This document shows positions 27,101 to 40,097 of a stretch of DNA of 64,000 nt, piece by piece. The stretch lies in NCBI RefSeq assembly GCF_000247815.1, contig NC_021673.1, positions 104,449,363 through 104,513,362 of the forward strand. The letters run 5' to 3'. Positions within the stretch are counted from its first letter, which is position 1. Each line of letters opens with the position of its first letter. A model generated the notes under the pieces. The model did not search any database. It worked only from the letters and a program-made list of their open reading frames with translations, and had not been told where the DNA came from. This DNA comes from Ficedula albicollis. Lineage: Eukaryota > Chordata > Aves > Passeriformes > Muscicapidae. The position numbers and the translations under genes were made by a program.

Positions 27101-28454
27101 CTCACATTACAGGCAAATAGACAGTAAACTGACTTTACCATTATATGTTTAATTTGATGATGCATATGGCTCCTTTCTAAAATCTTTCCCACTGAACTAA
27201 TTCATTTCATAAACTTAAATGTGCTCTAGGACATTGCCAAATTGTAAATAGTTTTTATTTTTTCCCTTCACAAGAGTCTATTAAAGTTTTTGAATCTGCT
27301 CTGCCATTGACATTTGGGGACAATGAGTGCATTTTGGGGATAAAATCTTGCACTGGTAACTAACTATGTGAGTGGGACCTATATGTGTAAATGCTTGACA
27401 CATCTCAAGAGTCTGTACCTCAAATCCTTGATGAGAAAATTTGGTGTTATAATAGCTATAGGTTCTTAAACTTCTCTTATAAAAGTAAATTATTTGTTCA
27501 TCCCACTTATCCATTATTTTAAGAACATTTAGGAATTGAACAAAAACTTTCCACACACACTCTCATTTTCCTTTCAGAACATGCGATTTACAAACCCAAA
27601 GTCTTGGTGAGAAGTGCATAGAAAGCTCTGAAGGAAGTGTTTTACATTCCAGAAAGGCTAATTTAGGCATCTATCACTACAATAGTAAGTCAAAAGCACT
27701 TATTTAGTGTTCAGAAATTTGGGAAACTCTATGATTTAACTGGTTGTATCCTCAAAGAATGGCACAACCAAAGCCATGGCATTATTTTAACACTTTCAGA
27801 GGTGATTTGTGTCAGTACAAATATAAACAAAAAGTCTTTTTTATCTGCTGTGAAGGTGGAATTGTACTGTCTATCAGTTCACTGCTTTAGCCCAAGAAGG
27901 GTGTGAATTTAAGCTGTGCTGACTGGATTGGCCACAGATTTTAATTTGAGAGTGACAAAGATGAAGTTTCTCATCAGATACCTCTTCTAGTGTAAACACA
28001 TTTCTCTTTTATCTCTAGGTGTTTCTGAAGTTCCTGAGATTCTGTAGTTTTCTAAGATGCTTGGCAGCTAGTTGAAAGCTGGAAAATTTGCAAAAACCTC
28101 TTGCCAGTGACGTCCTACTCATGCATGCTGTGTTTAGGCTCTGTACACACTGTAGGAGTGTTTATGTGTCTCTGGTGGATGAATCATTAGGCAGCTAAAA
28201 GCTAATTGAACAGTACAGAACTGTTGTGCTGGAAAAAATAATTCTGCCTGTTTCAGAAAGCACCCAAATGTACTTCCTTGACAAATGAGTACAACTGTGA
28301 TGGTTTGGTGTACAAGGCACCTGCCAGATTTCGGTCTTTAATGGATGCTGTATCTCAGTTCTGTGAATGCAGCAACATTCAGCATTTGATAACAACCACT
28401 CATACTACAAGTCATGAGACTTCAAGTCCCATAACCCAGCAACAGAGCACCATT
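24111..28454. other. Intron, no feature recognised
   Basis: About 4.3 kb of AT-rich intron. Frames such as 26085-26357 and 27281-27556 (minus) have no recognisable similarity and no convincing splice context. Confidence 0.45.
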
Positions 28455-29170
<716 letters not shown>

Positions 29171-29190
<20 letters not shown>

Positions 29191-29220
29191 CTTTTTCTAC
29201 GACTCTATGATTTTACTTTT
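29171..29220 (+). repeat. Two 25-bp units of a CR1 tail
   Basis: CTACGACTCTATGATTTTAC occurs at 29172 and again at 29197. Short duplication of the 3' tail is common at CR1 insertion ends. Confidence 0.85.
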
Positions 29221-30501
29221 TTGGCTAGAATACTTATTTAATTGACAAGTAAATTCAATAAACTCTAAAGTATTTAACTTGGCAGTATTTGGGTCAATTA
29301 CAGCAGAAAAACCACTCCATAAAAGCAGCAGTAAAGTTACAAGCAGCAAAGGTACAAGCAACCTCAGAAATTAGATACCTTTGAAGTTTTCATATAATCT
29401 TTTTGAATACTGTAGCTATCTCCATTACTAGACCTGAGCATCACAGATCACAAAAAAGTATTGGAATTCAAAGGAATAAAAGTAACTTAGGATGAAAGAA
29501 AGTTGAAAAGAATAAATCAGCATACACGGAATAATAGGCTGAAGATGATGTATAGATATGGAACTTCCAATCCAATCACTCTTCTGAATCAGATGCAAAT
29601 ACAATTCAGGTAAGTTTTAAATGAACTGCAAGGATTGACCTTTCTTACCACACCTTCCATTCAGCACACTTCACTGATGCAGATACCAGGCTGAGAGCCA
29701 TCTCCTTTCATCTCTGAATCTGTCCTTCCCTCCTTCCTCCCCTCCTCTACACAACACCCACCCCCAGAAAACTGTTACTGAATCAAGGTATGCTAGTCCC
29801 TTTTTTCCACCGTTTTGTAGTCTGTAGGCAGCCATTGTGCTTTCAAAACTAATCTTCTTTCTATTTATATATCAATAAAAGAAAGCCTAGACTGCAGCAT
29901 TTCACTAAACAACTTCAGGGATTTGAAAAGAAAACAAGCCTATTTCACTTCAAAATGTCAAGATTCAATTCACCCTACCATGCTATTCAGCACACACAAT
30001 GAAGGGATAAAATATACACCAAAGCGGAGTGAGTGACTACCAATCAAAAAATGTCACATTTAGGTAGAGAGCTATTGATAAACCTGAGGGAAGAACAGGA
30101 AGAAGTGGGTACTAATGACAACAATTATACACATGCACACCCCTGAGGGGCAGGAAAGAAAGCGCTAATTAAGACTGTAATCTGTGTATCTTCAATAAAT
30201 ATGAACTGACACTAAAGCAACGGAAATGAGTTCACTATTGTCTCTGTTAGCACCCGCGATACAGTGATAGCATTTGTCTGTGTTCTGTTCCTACAAAAAC
30301 AGCAATGGCAATTTAAGTAGAGCAACTGTTTGAAGATTTTTCAGTTTCCCCCCCGCCCCCTTGTGTTCCTCTATCTGCCTCTAAGGAGATGATTGCAAAA
30401 TAACCTAAGGAGGACACTTTCAACTTCAATACCAGCTACTAGAATTCCTCCTTGTCTTTTTTCTGCCATTTTCATGACAGTATGTTTACTAAGAATGAAT
30501 T
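29221..30501. other. Intron, no feature recognised
   Basis: AT-rich intron with no recognised element. A short C-rich stretch lies at about 30350-30360. Confidence 0.45.
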
Positions 30502-30534
30502 CATAGACAGAACCCAAGAAACAATAAATCACAC

Positions 30535-30605
<71 letters not shown>

Positions 30606-30640
30606 ATAGACAGAACCCAAGAAACAATAAATCACACCTG
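30502..30640. repeat. C68 homopolymer between 36-bp direct repeats
   Basis: The 36-bp sequence starting CATAGACAGAACCCAAGAA and ending ATCACACCTG is at 30502-30537 and again, identical, at 30605-30640. C68 fills the space between (30538-30605, sharing one base with the right copy). Removing one repeat and the C run leaves an ordinary continuous intron, which is the signature of a falsely closed gap between overlapping contig ends. Confidence 0.96.
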
Positions 30641-32577
30641 TATATATATAATGAAGATTGGTCTTGAAAGCATAATTTTGAACAGTCTGCAAGGAGCTAA
30701 ACATTGGAGAACTGCCTTTCAGCTGTTACAGGTATGCTCTATATAATTTGCAATATTTAGTTACTTGCTTACTTATCACATCAAAAATGCTAGCAAAAAC
30801 CTCTGCTGTTTTAATGCAAAGATATTTTGATCACACATTTTTTCAGTACACATATACTGTACCACTCAGCGATTTATTATTCTTGTTTGCATTGTGTTGT
30901 AATGATTCCAAGCACTTCAAAGGATTAATCTAAATACTGCAAAGCACACAGAGATCCACAATTATTTTCTGCTGTCAAAATAGCTACCTTTAACTTAGCT
31001 TTAGATTAGCACAAGACTGTATATACAGCCAGAGAAACAGGAGAGTCTATCTGGAGAAAGACTGCAATGTCAGCTAAATTAACAAAGATGGAATCAGTGC
31101 AACTTGCTTCAATGAACCAGTTATGCCTTCTCCTCATCACTGTGAAATCTTCATGTCTGAGTAAAGACCCAGGACTGCAGGAACAGTGACCATAACCTCT
31201 AAGAACCCACGTATCAAAGAACAACACTGCCAACCACATGCCAGGCCACCTCTTGGTCTCCTAGACAGCAATTCCTATGCATACTGTGTGTGCTAAAAGG
31301 CATTCTCTATGAGATTGCCTCTTTCTACTATTAAACTCCACCATAATCTCCCTGGTACTTTTGTCCCCAGTTCATACTCATTTCCCTGCCCTCCAGGATA
31401 TTTATAATGCTTGCTACCCATCAGTAAACTTCATTAGCACACTTCTGGGTTTTTCTGTGACACGATGAATAATGGCATATCAGTCTTTAGAGTGATACTT
31501 AAGAACTTCTGTGTCAAAAAAAGGGTTTTGCCACTAATAAAACTAAGCATTGCCATCTCTCCTTTGATCACTTCGTGTGCTTCCATTTCTGCAATAATTG
31601 CCGTCCTGCCCGGTTTAAGTTATAACATCCAAATGGTACTGCACCTGTTGTCTTACTGAATACCAGACAGACTGACCTATTACATTCTGGCTCTGTAGAA
31701 GATCATTTATACTATTACACAAAAATAATCCTATTAATTTAGCATGACCTACCTCAGAAAATCTACTTCCGTATGATTTACCTTTAATCTCTTTTCCAAA
31801 TTATTTTATTAAAAAAGCATTCTAAAGTCATGAATAAAAGTAGGCTTATCTAGAACAACAGTTGCCCATGATTTTTTTTTGTTTCCTGAGGACAGGGGCT
31901 ACATTCAGTATTTTCCAGCTACACCCAACCATTCTGACTCAATAATTCTATTAAAAGCTTTTGCTAGTGGACCTGTCATTTCATCTGACACTTCTTTTGG
32001 ATTTTGAGAAGGTGTATCATTTGCTTCCTCCAGCTTGGGACTCTGAGTTTTGCTTCCACCATGCAGGGGTAATTTCCATTTTAAAATTAATTTTTTTAAA
32101 TTTTAATTTATTTTATATGGCAATTTTCATACCTTTATTCATGGCAGTCATTCTTCCTACAGGCATTTATCCCCATGTGAACCACGATTACAAGATATAA
32201 ACACAGCCTTTTTTCAACAAACTCTTTTCAGCATGGAGACCAGGAAGAAACAGCATAAGAAAGATAAATCATGCCTGCAGAACAGATATTATGTTGTATG
32301 GCTCAAATGATTATACTCACATCTTTGATGATTTGCTTGGTGAGTTATGTAATAATTGAACCTTATGGTAATAACCTTAATTCAAAGTGAAAATAAATTA
32401 TTTTTGAAGAACACTAATTCTGCTGATTTTGTGGTTTCAATCATCCCTGTGCCTGAGTTTTTTCTAATTTTACATCAGTGCTGGTGCTCTGATGTGAAAT
32501 ATCACACTGGTCTGTTCCAGAGAGACACAGAAAGTCTGACTTGTCCCAGGACATGCAGGAAAGGTTTCAGCAAAGGC
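30641..32577. other. Intron, no feature recognised
   Basis: AT-rich intron with a short TA repeat at its left edge. Nothing else was recognised. Confidence 0.45.
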
Positions 32578-32695
32578 AGAAATTTTAACAAAGCCTTGGG
32601 ATACAATTCGAAAGTAATTCTTCCTTCCGATTCTGAAGAAATTTTAACAAAGCCTTGGGATACAATTCAAAAGTAATTCTTCCTTCTGATTCTAT
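32578..32695. repeat. 59-bp tandem duplication
   Basis: Copies 32578-32636 and 32637-32695 share TTTTAACAAAGCCTTGGGAT and differ at a few positions (ATTCGAAAG against ATTCAAAAG, TTCCGATT against TTCTGATT). Confidence 0.9.
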
Positions 32696-32779
32696 GTCCT
32701 ATAATTTAATATGAAGTTACACACTTATTTCTAGTACCAAGAATTTCTGGTAATAGCTGAGAGCATATTTAACAAAGAA

Positions 32780-33410
32780 GTAGAAGACCTTGGTGTATTA
32801 TTTATCATCAGATTATTATAATCCATCAATATGATGCAGCCTTAAAGAAGAAAATTCAATTTCTGGTTGTAACAGGACAGACATTTCCAGAGACAGAGAA
32901 GTATTAATGTCAGAATTGTCAGGGTACAAGGCACTGCAATAGTTTATATGGACTTTTTCAGATTGAAAAAAAACAAACCCAAACTCCCTCAAACTGGATT
33001 AGATATAAAGAAGGGGTTCTGGGTTATCTAGAACAGAGACTTTATTTAGCAGAGGAGAATTTTCAGAAAGCTCATGTGAGGAAATGAGTTCCACCTAGGA
33101 CACATACAGATATGACACAACCTACAGCTAGGAAAAACTTCATGTCTTTGTCAACCAATAACTTGGAGATAAAAAGAACTCCATAAATTAGAGGTCAATG
33201 CTGCCATGAGGAAAAAAGTTTCCTATAAAGTGTATGTGCTGGAAGGAGTCAAATATGGACCAAAGGGGTCAATGCATGGATCAAACTTCAGAGCAGAGGA
33301 AACTTCCTAGGACATATAAATTTATGAAAGCAATTTTATGACATTAATATGGTGGAAGTGATGAGATTTGATGAGCCTTCTAGTCTGAAGATCCTACATT
33401 CTTTGAAATT
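32780..33410 (+). mobile_element. Ancient CR1-like LINE fragment
   Basis: GAAGACCTTGGTGTATTATT, AATATGATGCAGCCTTAAAG, CTGGTTGTAACAGGACAGAC and GACAGAGAAGTATTAATG, then GTACAAGGCACTGCAATAG, follow the order of an old CR1 ORF2 3' region. Weaker similarity continues to about 33410. It is highly diverged, with no open frame. It is antisense to PTPRM. Confidence 0.65.
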
Positions 33411-33707
33411 TGTGTGCTGTGATAATGAGATAGCAGGAGAAAAATTTTCAGGCACGACATAGTGTACATGGCTTTTTACTGATTTATACAAGCTGGCAAA
33501 GTGAGATATTTCATATCAAGATGGAAGGTGTAATTTTTCTGTACACAAAATTTTTGTGGCAGGATAAATTGTATGTTTATCTGTTGGAATTTAGTGGGAA
33601 CCAGAATTCTGCTATTAAGTAACCATGCAAATTTGGTGCATTTTAATGAAGTTTTTACACTATTACAACTTATTTTCTTAATATATCAAGAAAAACCCAC
33701 CCAAGAT

Positions 33708-33969
33708 GGGCCAAAACTTGATAGTGCACAGGTAATTTGATAGTGCATAGGTAATAAAGAGGCAGTCAATAAAAGCAGAAAGAAGGTAGAACATAGATAG
33801 ATAACATGCTAAACCCTTAGCTTGTGACTTAGCTTTCACTCATCATCAGGGCCAAAACTTGATAGTGCACAGGTAATAAAGAGGCAGTCAATAAAAGCAG
33901 AAAGAAGGCAGAACATAGATAGATAACATGCTAAACCTTTAGCTTGTGACTTAGCTTTCACTCATCATC
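33708..33969. repeat. Tandem duplication of 141 and 121 bp
   Basis: Copies 33708-33848 and 33849-33969 share GGGCCAAAACTTGATAGTGC and GTGACTTAGCTTTCACTCAT. The left copy contains an extra 20 bp or so, itself a repeat of TTGATAGTGCA-AGGTAA. A few substitutions are present. Confidence 0.92.
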
Positions 33970-34448
33970 GACAATTTTTGCAACTGAGTTAAATTAAAAG
34001 TTAAAGAACCTAAATGAAGAGTGTTTGGGTTAAATGGAGCTGCAACTCCTGGTTAGGTGGAGTAGCTTCACAAAGAAGGGCAGATGCTGCCTGTTTCACC
34101 CTGTACTTGTCTTGCCTGTTTTATTCCAAACAGAAGACTTGTAGTAAGAAGTTAGTGAGTACAACCCTCCATGACAGATTTCTGCAGAAACATGTCTGAT
34201 CTTTAGACATATGTGAGTGCCAAAGACAGGAGCAGACATAAACAAGGTATGAGTTAAGCAATGCTGATCACACCTAAACTTCAAATTCAGTTCAGTTTGC
34301 TGCAGAAGGATGTAATTTCATGTGGTACATGAAGGGACATGTTATGAACCTCTGCATCTCACAAATGCCTTGCCCGAAAGGTCAGGAAAAGAATCTCTAT
34401 TCTTAGAATGGATCATACTGTATCATGGTAGAATATGATCTGTGCATT

Positions 34449-34628
34449 ATTAATTAAAGAAAAAAACCCCTTCCCCCTCATTAAGTGTATATTAGTATTA
34501 ATTAAAGAAAAAAAACCCTTCCCCCTCATTAAGTGTATATTAGGCTGAGAACTGCATATTTACAATCATCACTGACTTACTACTGGGCTGAGAACTGCAT
34601 ATTTACAATCATCACTGTCTTATTACTA
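34449..34628. repeat. Two adjacent tandem duplications (48 bp and 43 bp)
   Basis: Unit A (ATTAATTAAAGAAAAAAA...) is at 34449-34496 and 34497-34544. Unit B (GGCTGAGAACTGCATATTTA...) follows at once at 34543-34585 and 34586-34628. Each pair differs by one to three bases. Confidence 0.92.
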
Positions 34629-37600
34629 AGAGTTACCCACCCTCTGCTGCCTGAGACAGAATGTGAAGGGAGCTTGGTGGTTTAGTAATACCGTAAAAAC
34701 GAAACCCAACACTGAATCCAGCTGTAAGTGAACTGAGTGAAGCACAAGAATGTGCTTCCTGAGCTGAAGCTTTGGTGTTTGGTCCTACTTCCAGAGTTTT
34801 GTGCCTATATTAAAAGGCTCAAGTGGATTTGGGATGCATACAAAGATGTGATTTAGGCCTTCCATGACTAAGTTGGCTGTTTTTTCACAGGAATCAAGGA
34901 GAAAGTTCCCTTCTTACTCCTCAGGAGCAGAATGAGAGGATATTAGAACCAGAAAAGAATTGTATTTCCATTGCCTTTGCAGTGGACAAAGATAATTTCA
35001 GTTAAGGCTGGTCATAAAGACTTTACTTCTAAAATACCTCATTTAGAACAGTTGGATCAACACATTTTGGATGCATTTTTCTGCTTTCACAGTGGAAAAC
35101 TAACATAAAATTGACTTAACTGGGTAGTTAAGGCCAGTTAATGGCTAGTTTGAATCTCCAAAGCATCACAAAGCAGTTGGAGTGTACTAGTGAATCTGGC
35201 ATTTGCAGTTTTATTTTGTATTTAATAGCAATATTCTAATGAGGTTCTCCTGTCTGAAGTGTTTTTAATATCAAGTCTGTCTTGAAGTATTTTGGAATAA
35301 ATTTATGATCTTCAACTGGATTTTTTGATTTAGAAAAAAATCCAATTAACAAATAAAATGCATTTTCTCCTATGGAAGTCTTTTCCCCCCAATAAAATTA
35401 CACAGGTCATATTTCATATAGTCAATATGTACACAAGGTATCTCAGTTTTTCAATTTTTTTTTTTTTTCCCACCTCTTCATACCAACTGCAGGAGCAAGC
35501 ATACATTTTTTCCAGATCCTGCAATTTAACGTTGAAGAAAATATCAAGTGCTGGATTATGAAGTCTGGGGATTCAGATATAAAATGGAAAATGGTTTTCT
35601 CATATGTATAATTAAGAGACGGTCAAAAATATCCCTTAATAGAGGATTTATTTTAAAAGTTGCTTGAGTTATGTATTTTATTTTAAATAGGGCAGTTTTT
35701 AAAGGTCAGTGAATGTTGGTCTTTAATAGGTTTATAGCAACTGGGGGCAAACTGCAGAGGCAGGTCAAGATGCAGGAAATCTGCAGCACAGTCTGGATGA
35801 TGGACCCTGAAAACATCTTGTGAGATGTCTGCTTACATAATGTATTGCCATGCAAGGGTCATTTGCAAATTAAAAGCATGAAAATGCTGATGCTTCTCAA
35901 AAGCATATTAGCAGAACCACAAGACAGCATGTGGCCCAATTAATCTTGTGAACTCGGCATTAACATATTACTAGATCACAATGTAGATTACACATTTATG
36001 AGCATATCAACATCCAATGCTGAGTAAAGTATGCCCTGGAGGACCTCTGAGTGTAATTTTCTTCTTCAAATAAAAACAAAGGTTTCAGAGCAATGGCCAG
36101 TAGCACCTCCAGGCTCAACAAGGGATAATGTGATCATATTACTTCCAGTTGCCACAAATGGCTGCTTCAAAATTCTATCTCCAGTTTCAAATTAAGCCTA
36201 TGATTACAATGATTAAAAAAGGGAATCTATCCACAAAGAATTACTCAAGACATTTGGAATTCAACATTTACCATGTACACATGATGGTATGTTGTTATCA
36301 CTGAAGGAAAGCATACCAATATATACATGTGCTATTTAAATGGTTGTTACATTCTAAATTAAACAAACAATAACAACATCCTGAATTCCATGGTTGAGTC
36401 CTGTGATTTCTAACATTGCCTGTAAGATTGGTACTGCCTAATATTACTTTCCAACTTTACTGTGGAGTAGTAAAATATTCAACAGATGGGTAACTATCAA
36501 ATCAAAGGCTGAGAAGGAACAGAATGTATGAGTTTGGGATCTTAGCTCATGCTCAATATAATCTTGATAGAATATTCTCAATACACCTCAATACAAAGAT
36601 ACAGTAACTTTCTTACTCTAAAGTTAGTGTCACTCATTTTTTTCACTAGTTTTTGAATCAAAGAGCCTCTGTGCACAACATACCTGCTTTGGGAGTGGGT
36701 CACTGAAAAGCTGATGTTCAGCCTGCCTTTGAACACAGACCCACCAGACCAGTTTCCACAGCCACAAAAGGCCCCAAGATCTGCCCAACAATACTCATCT
36801 AACAATGAACATGATGAACACAGAACTTTCTCTGTAAGCATATCCCAGCTGTGATGCAATGGACTTACTGCATGGGGAACAGTCATGCTCAGTGTTTATG
36901 GAAACCTTCAGGCAGTGCAATCAGCTGTGAGACAAATTTGCCAGAGTCTGACTCAATTTAGAGCATGGAAATTTTGTCTTGTCCTTACTCCAGCAAAGCA
37001 CTAGATGACTACAGAGTATCTATGATGCTCTTCCATCTAGAACTGGTAATAACTACAGGTAAAACAGGAGACTTGGAAATAATTTTAGGAGCCTGGCTTC
37101 TTGTGCATATCCTGAAACTATACTGAATTGCACCAATACAACTCCTTTCGCTCTTTGTGAAACGGGGTTTCATGGAAAGGGAACACAGAAAGATCTGGGT
37201 CCAGAGCCCCACAGTACATGCTCCTTCAAATCAGCTGACATATTGCCAGCATGGTTCATTCTAGAGGAGACCTCAGACTCAGGATACATCCAGTCCCCAG
37301 AACTGTGGGTATGAATAGATGTTCTTTCCAGCACACTTTCACAAGTTTCCCTGACCATATACAGCTTGCTGAATAACTGCAACACAACTGATAAGATTTT
37401 TCACATTTCATTTAGTGAAAAAGCTCCATGTTACTCAGCTGTAAACTGATGGCACAGCCTCAACATCCAATAAAAAAAAGAGAGGAAGTAATGGTTAAAG
37501 GTACTGTTTGTACTGTTTGTGACGGATAAGCTTCAAAAAAAATTTGAAAGGTCATTCTGAAGGACAAAAAGTTGCTGAGGTTATTTCCTACTTTATTTCT

Positions 37601-37639
37601 AAATCTTAGGATGTTCTGCTTACAAAATACAAATCACAG
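34629..37639. other. Intron, no feature recognised
   Basis: AT-rich intron with a T run at about 35454-35468. The minus-strand frame at 36578-36886 (102 codons) has no recognisable domain and looks like chance. Confidence 0.45.
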
Positions 37640-37735
37640 CTGCTCCTACCTTTTGTCAGAATGATTTACTGTGCCAGATTCTAAACACCTGTGATTGCTC
37701 TATCAAATGCATTTCTGAATATAACAGGACATTTT

Positions 37736-37840
37736 GCTAGAAGGGACCCAATGATTTCCATATGATGATGTGATGTGGGGATAAGAGTCACCAGACCAGC
37801 TGTCTTCACAAGGTTCCTTCCAACTTAAATTATTCTGTAA
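37736..37840 (+). mobile_element. Possible CR1 3' tail remnant
   Basis: AAGGTTCCTTCCAACTTAAA followed by TTATTCTGTAA matches the CR1 end pattern (AAGGTCCCTTCCAACCC...ATTCTATGA). The sequence before it is too diverged to assign, so the left border is uncertain. Confidence 0.5.
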
Positions 37841-38226
37841 GCCTGTATCTGCTTACCTACTGATACTTCTAATGTCCAGAATAGCCTAAACTTATCAAAA
37901 AAAGTCTACAAGTAAACAAAGAATTATAAAAAGGCTTATCACGAGTTTCACTGCTCCTCTCCAGAGGTCTGAATATATGGTAGGAATTTGTACATAGCTG
38001 GTACCTCAGACATGGGGGGGAAAAAACGCAGAAAAAAAATTCCACATCATCTTTCTGTTAACTACAAACAAATGCCTGTGCCATTTTCAGACTGAGTAGA
38101 CAAGAATTCCTTTCCTACAATCACAGCAAAGAAACAAGGCCTAATACATAACCACTGCTGCTTTAGAGAAGTCAAGGTATTCCTGTTCACAAAGTAGTTG
38201 GTGTATATTGCTTCCATCATGTTGTG

Positions 38227-40097
38227 TCCTTGTTCATAACAGAACAGACAGAAAGCATTCTACTTTTTTCCTTTCTTACTTGCTAATAGGACAGGTGTTA
38301 ACTGTGGCATTATGTAAGTTTATGAAACATCATAAATTGATTTGTTTTGGATTTCTCATCATTTTGTTGTACATCTGCTGACATTCAACTCCATTATTAA
38401 AAATTCAGTTTCTACTTGTCTGGCGTAAAAAATATGAACATATTTGATGTGAAAATACCATTTACACAACTGATCTTCAAATAACTAACTGTTTTCCAAG
38501 CAACAGAAAACATAATCTCTGTGAAAACACTGTAGCTTAGCCGTATCACCAAGTGTTGTGAATGTTTCCAAAGTGAGGGGTTTAGCAAACAAAAAGTACA
38601 AAGATTGAGGACTAAGTCTAGCTGAAAGACGAGACACAGCCACCTGACTTTAGAAGTAGCCTCTTAAGTGCCAACTGTCTAATGAGTAAATACCAGGTGA
38701 ACGTGAACTCGCTGACAGTTATGGAGAGAAAAACAGCTGTGTCAAAATAAACAGGTACTACAGAAATGACATGACAGACTGCTTTTCTAAATAAGTTGTG
38801 CTGGCTGGATTTAGTTTTTCTGCAATTTACCAGGTCTCTTCAGGAAGATGGTCTGTTTCTTTCCTAAAAGTAACCCGCCAAAGAATTGCCTGAATGTGAG
38901 GTTTGTCTACAGTTCTGATTTATCTTAGATCTGTTTGGCATAACTGCACGTGTGAGAGTAATCATTAGGTGCCTGAAAAAGTGCTACACCTATCTGAATG
39001 GAGCAAAAGGGAAGAACTTTCATAAGTAGGAGAGGTACAGTACTAATACTCAAGAATTCTCTGTCCTTGGAATCAATGCTCTTTCATACATTTGGATGAA
39101 GGTTAAGCATTGAGTAAATAAATTGAATTCTCTGTCCTTGGAATCAATGCTCTTTCTTACATTTGGATGAAGGTTGAGCATTGAGTAAATAAATAGTATC
39201 CTTGTTCATAACAGAACAGACAGAAAGCATTCTACTTTTTTCCTTTCTTACTTGCTAATAGGACAGGTGTTAACTGTGGCATTATGTAAGTTTATGAAAC
39301 ATCATAAATTGATTTGTTTTGGATTTCTCATCATTTTGTTGTACATCTGCTGACATTCAACTCCATTATTAAAAATTCAGTTTCTACTTGTCTGGCGTAA
39401 AAAATATGAACATATTTGATGTGAAAATACCATTTACACAACTGATCTTCAAATAACTAACTGTTTTCCAAGCAACAGAAAACATAATCTCTGTGAAAAC
39501 ACTGTAGCTTAGCCGTATCACCAAGTGTTGTGAATGTTTCCAAAGTGAGGGGTTTAGCAAACAAAAAGTACAAAGATTGAGGACTAAGTCTAGCTGAAAG
39601 ACGAGACACAGCCACCTGACTTTAGAAGTAGCCTCTTAAGTGCCAACTGTCTAATGAGTAAATACCAGGTGAACGTGAACTCGCTGACAGTTATGGAGAG
39701 AAAAACAGCTGTGTCAAAATAAACAGGTACTACAGAAATGACATGACAGACTGCTTTTCTAAATAAGTTGTGCTGGCTGGATTTAGTTTTTCTGCAATTT
39801 ACCAGGTCTCTTCAGGAAGATGGTCTGTTTCTTTCCTAAAAGTAACCCGCCAAAGAATTGCCTGAATGTGAGGTTTGTCTACAGTTCTGATTTATCTTAG
39901 ATCTGTTTGGCATAACTGCACGTGTGAGAGTAATCATTAGGTGCCTGAAAAAGTGCTACACCTATCTGAATGGAGCAAAAGGGAAGAACTTTCATAAGTA
40001 GGAGAGGTACAGTACTAATACTCAAGAATTCTCTGTCCTTGGAATCAATGCTCTTTCATACATTTGGATGAAGGTTAAGCATTGAGTAAATAAATTG
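38227..40097. repeat. 899-bp duplication with a nested 71-bp repeat between the copies
   Basis: Copies 38227-39125 and 39199-40097 have no difference that I could find by eye. The 73-bp spacer (39126-39198) is a third, slightly altered copy of the last 70 bp of the unit (AATTCTCTGTCCTTGGAATC..., with CTTACA for CATACA and GTTGAG for GTTAAG). The structure is therefore unit, partial unit, unit. No exon lies in it. Confidence 0.95.
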
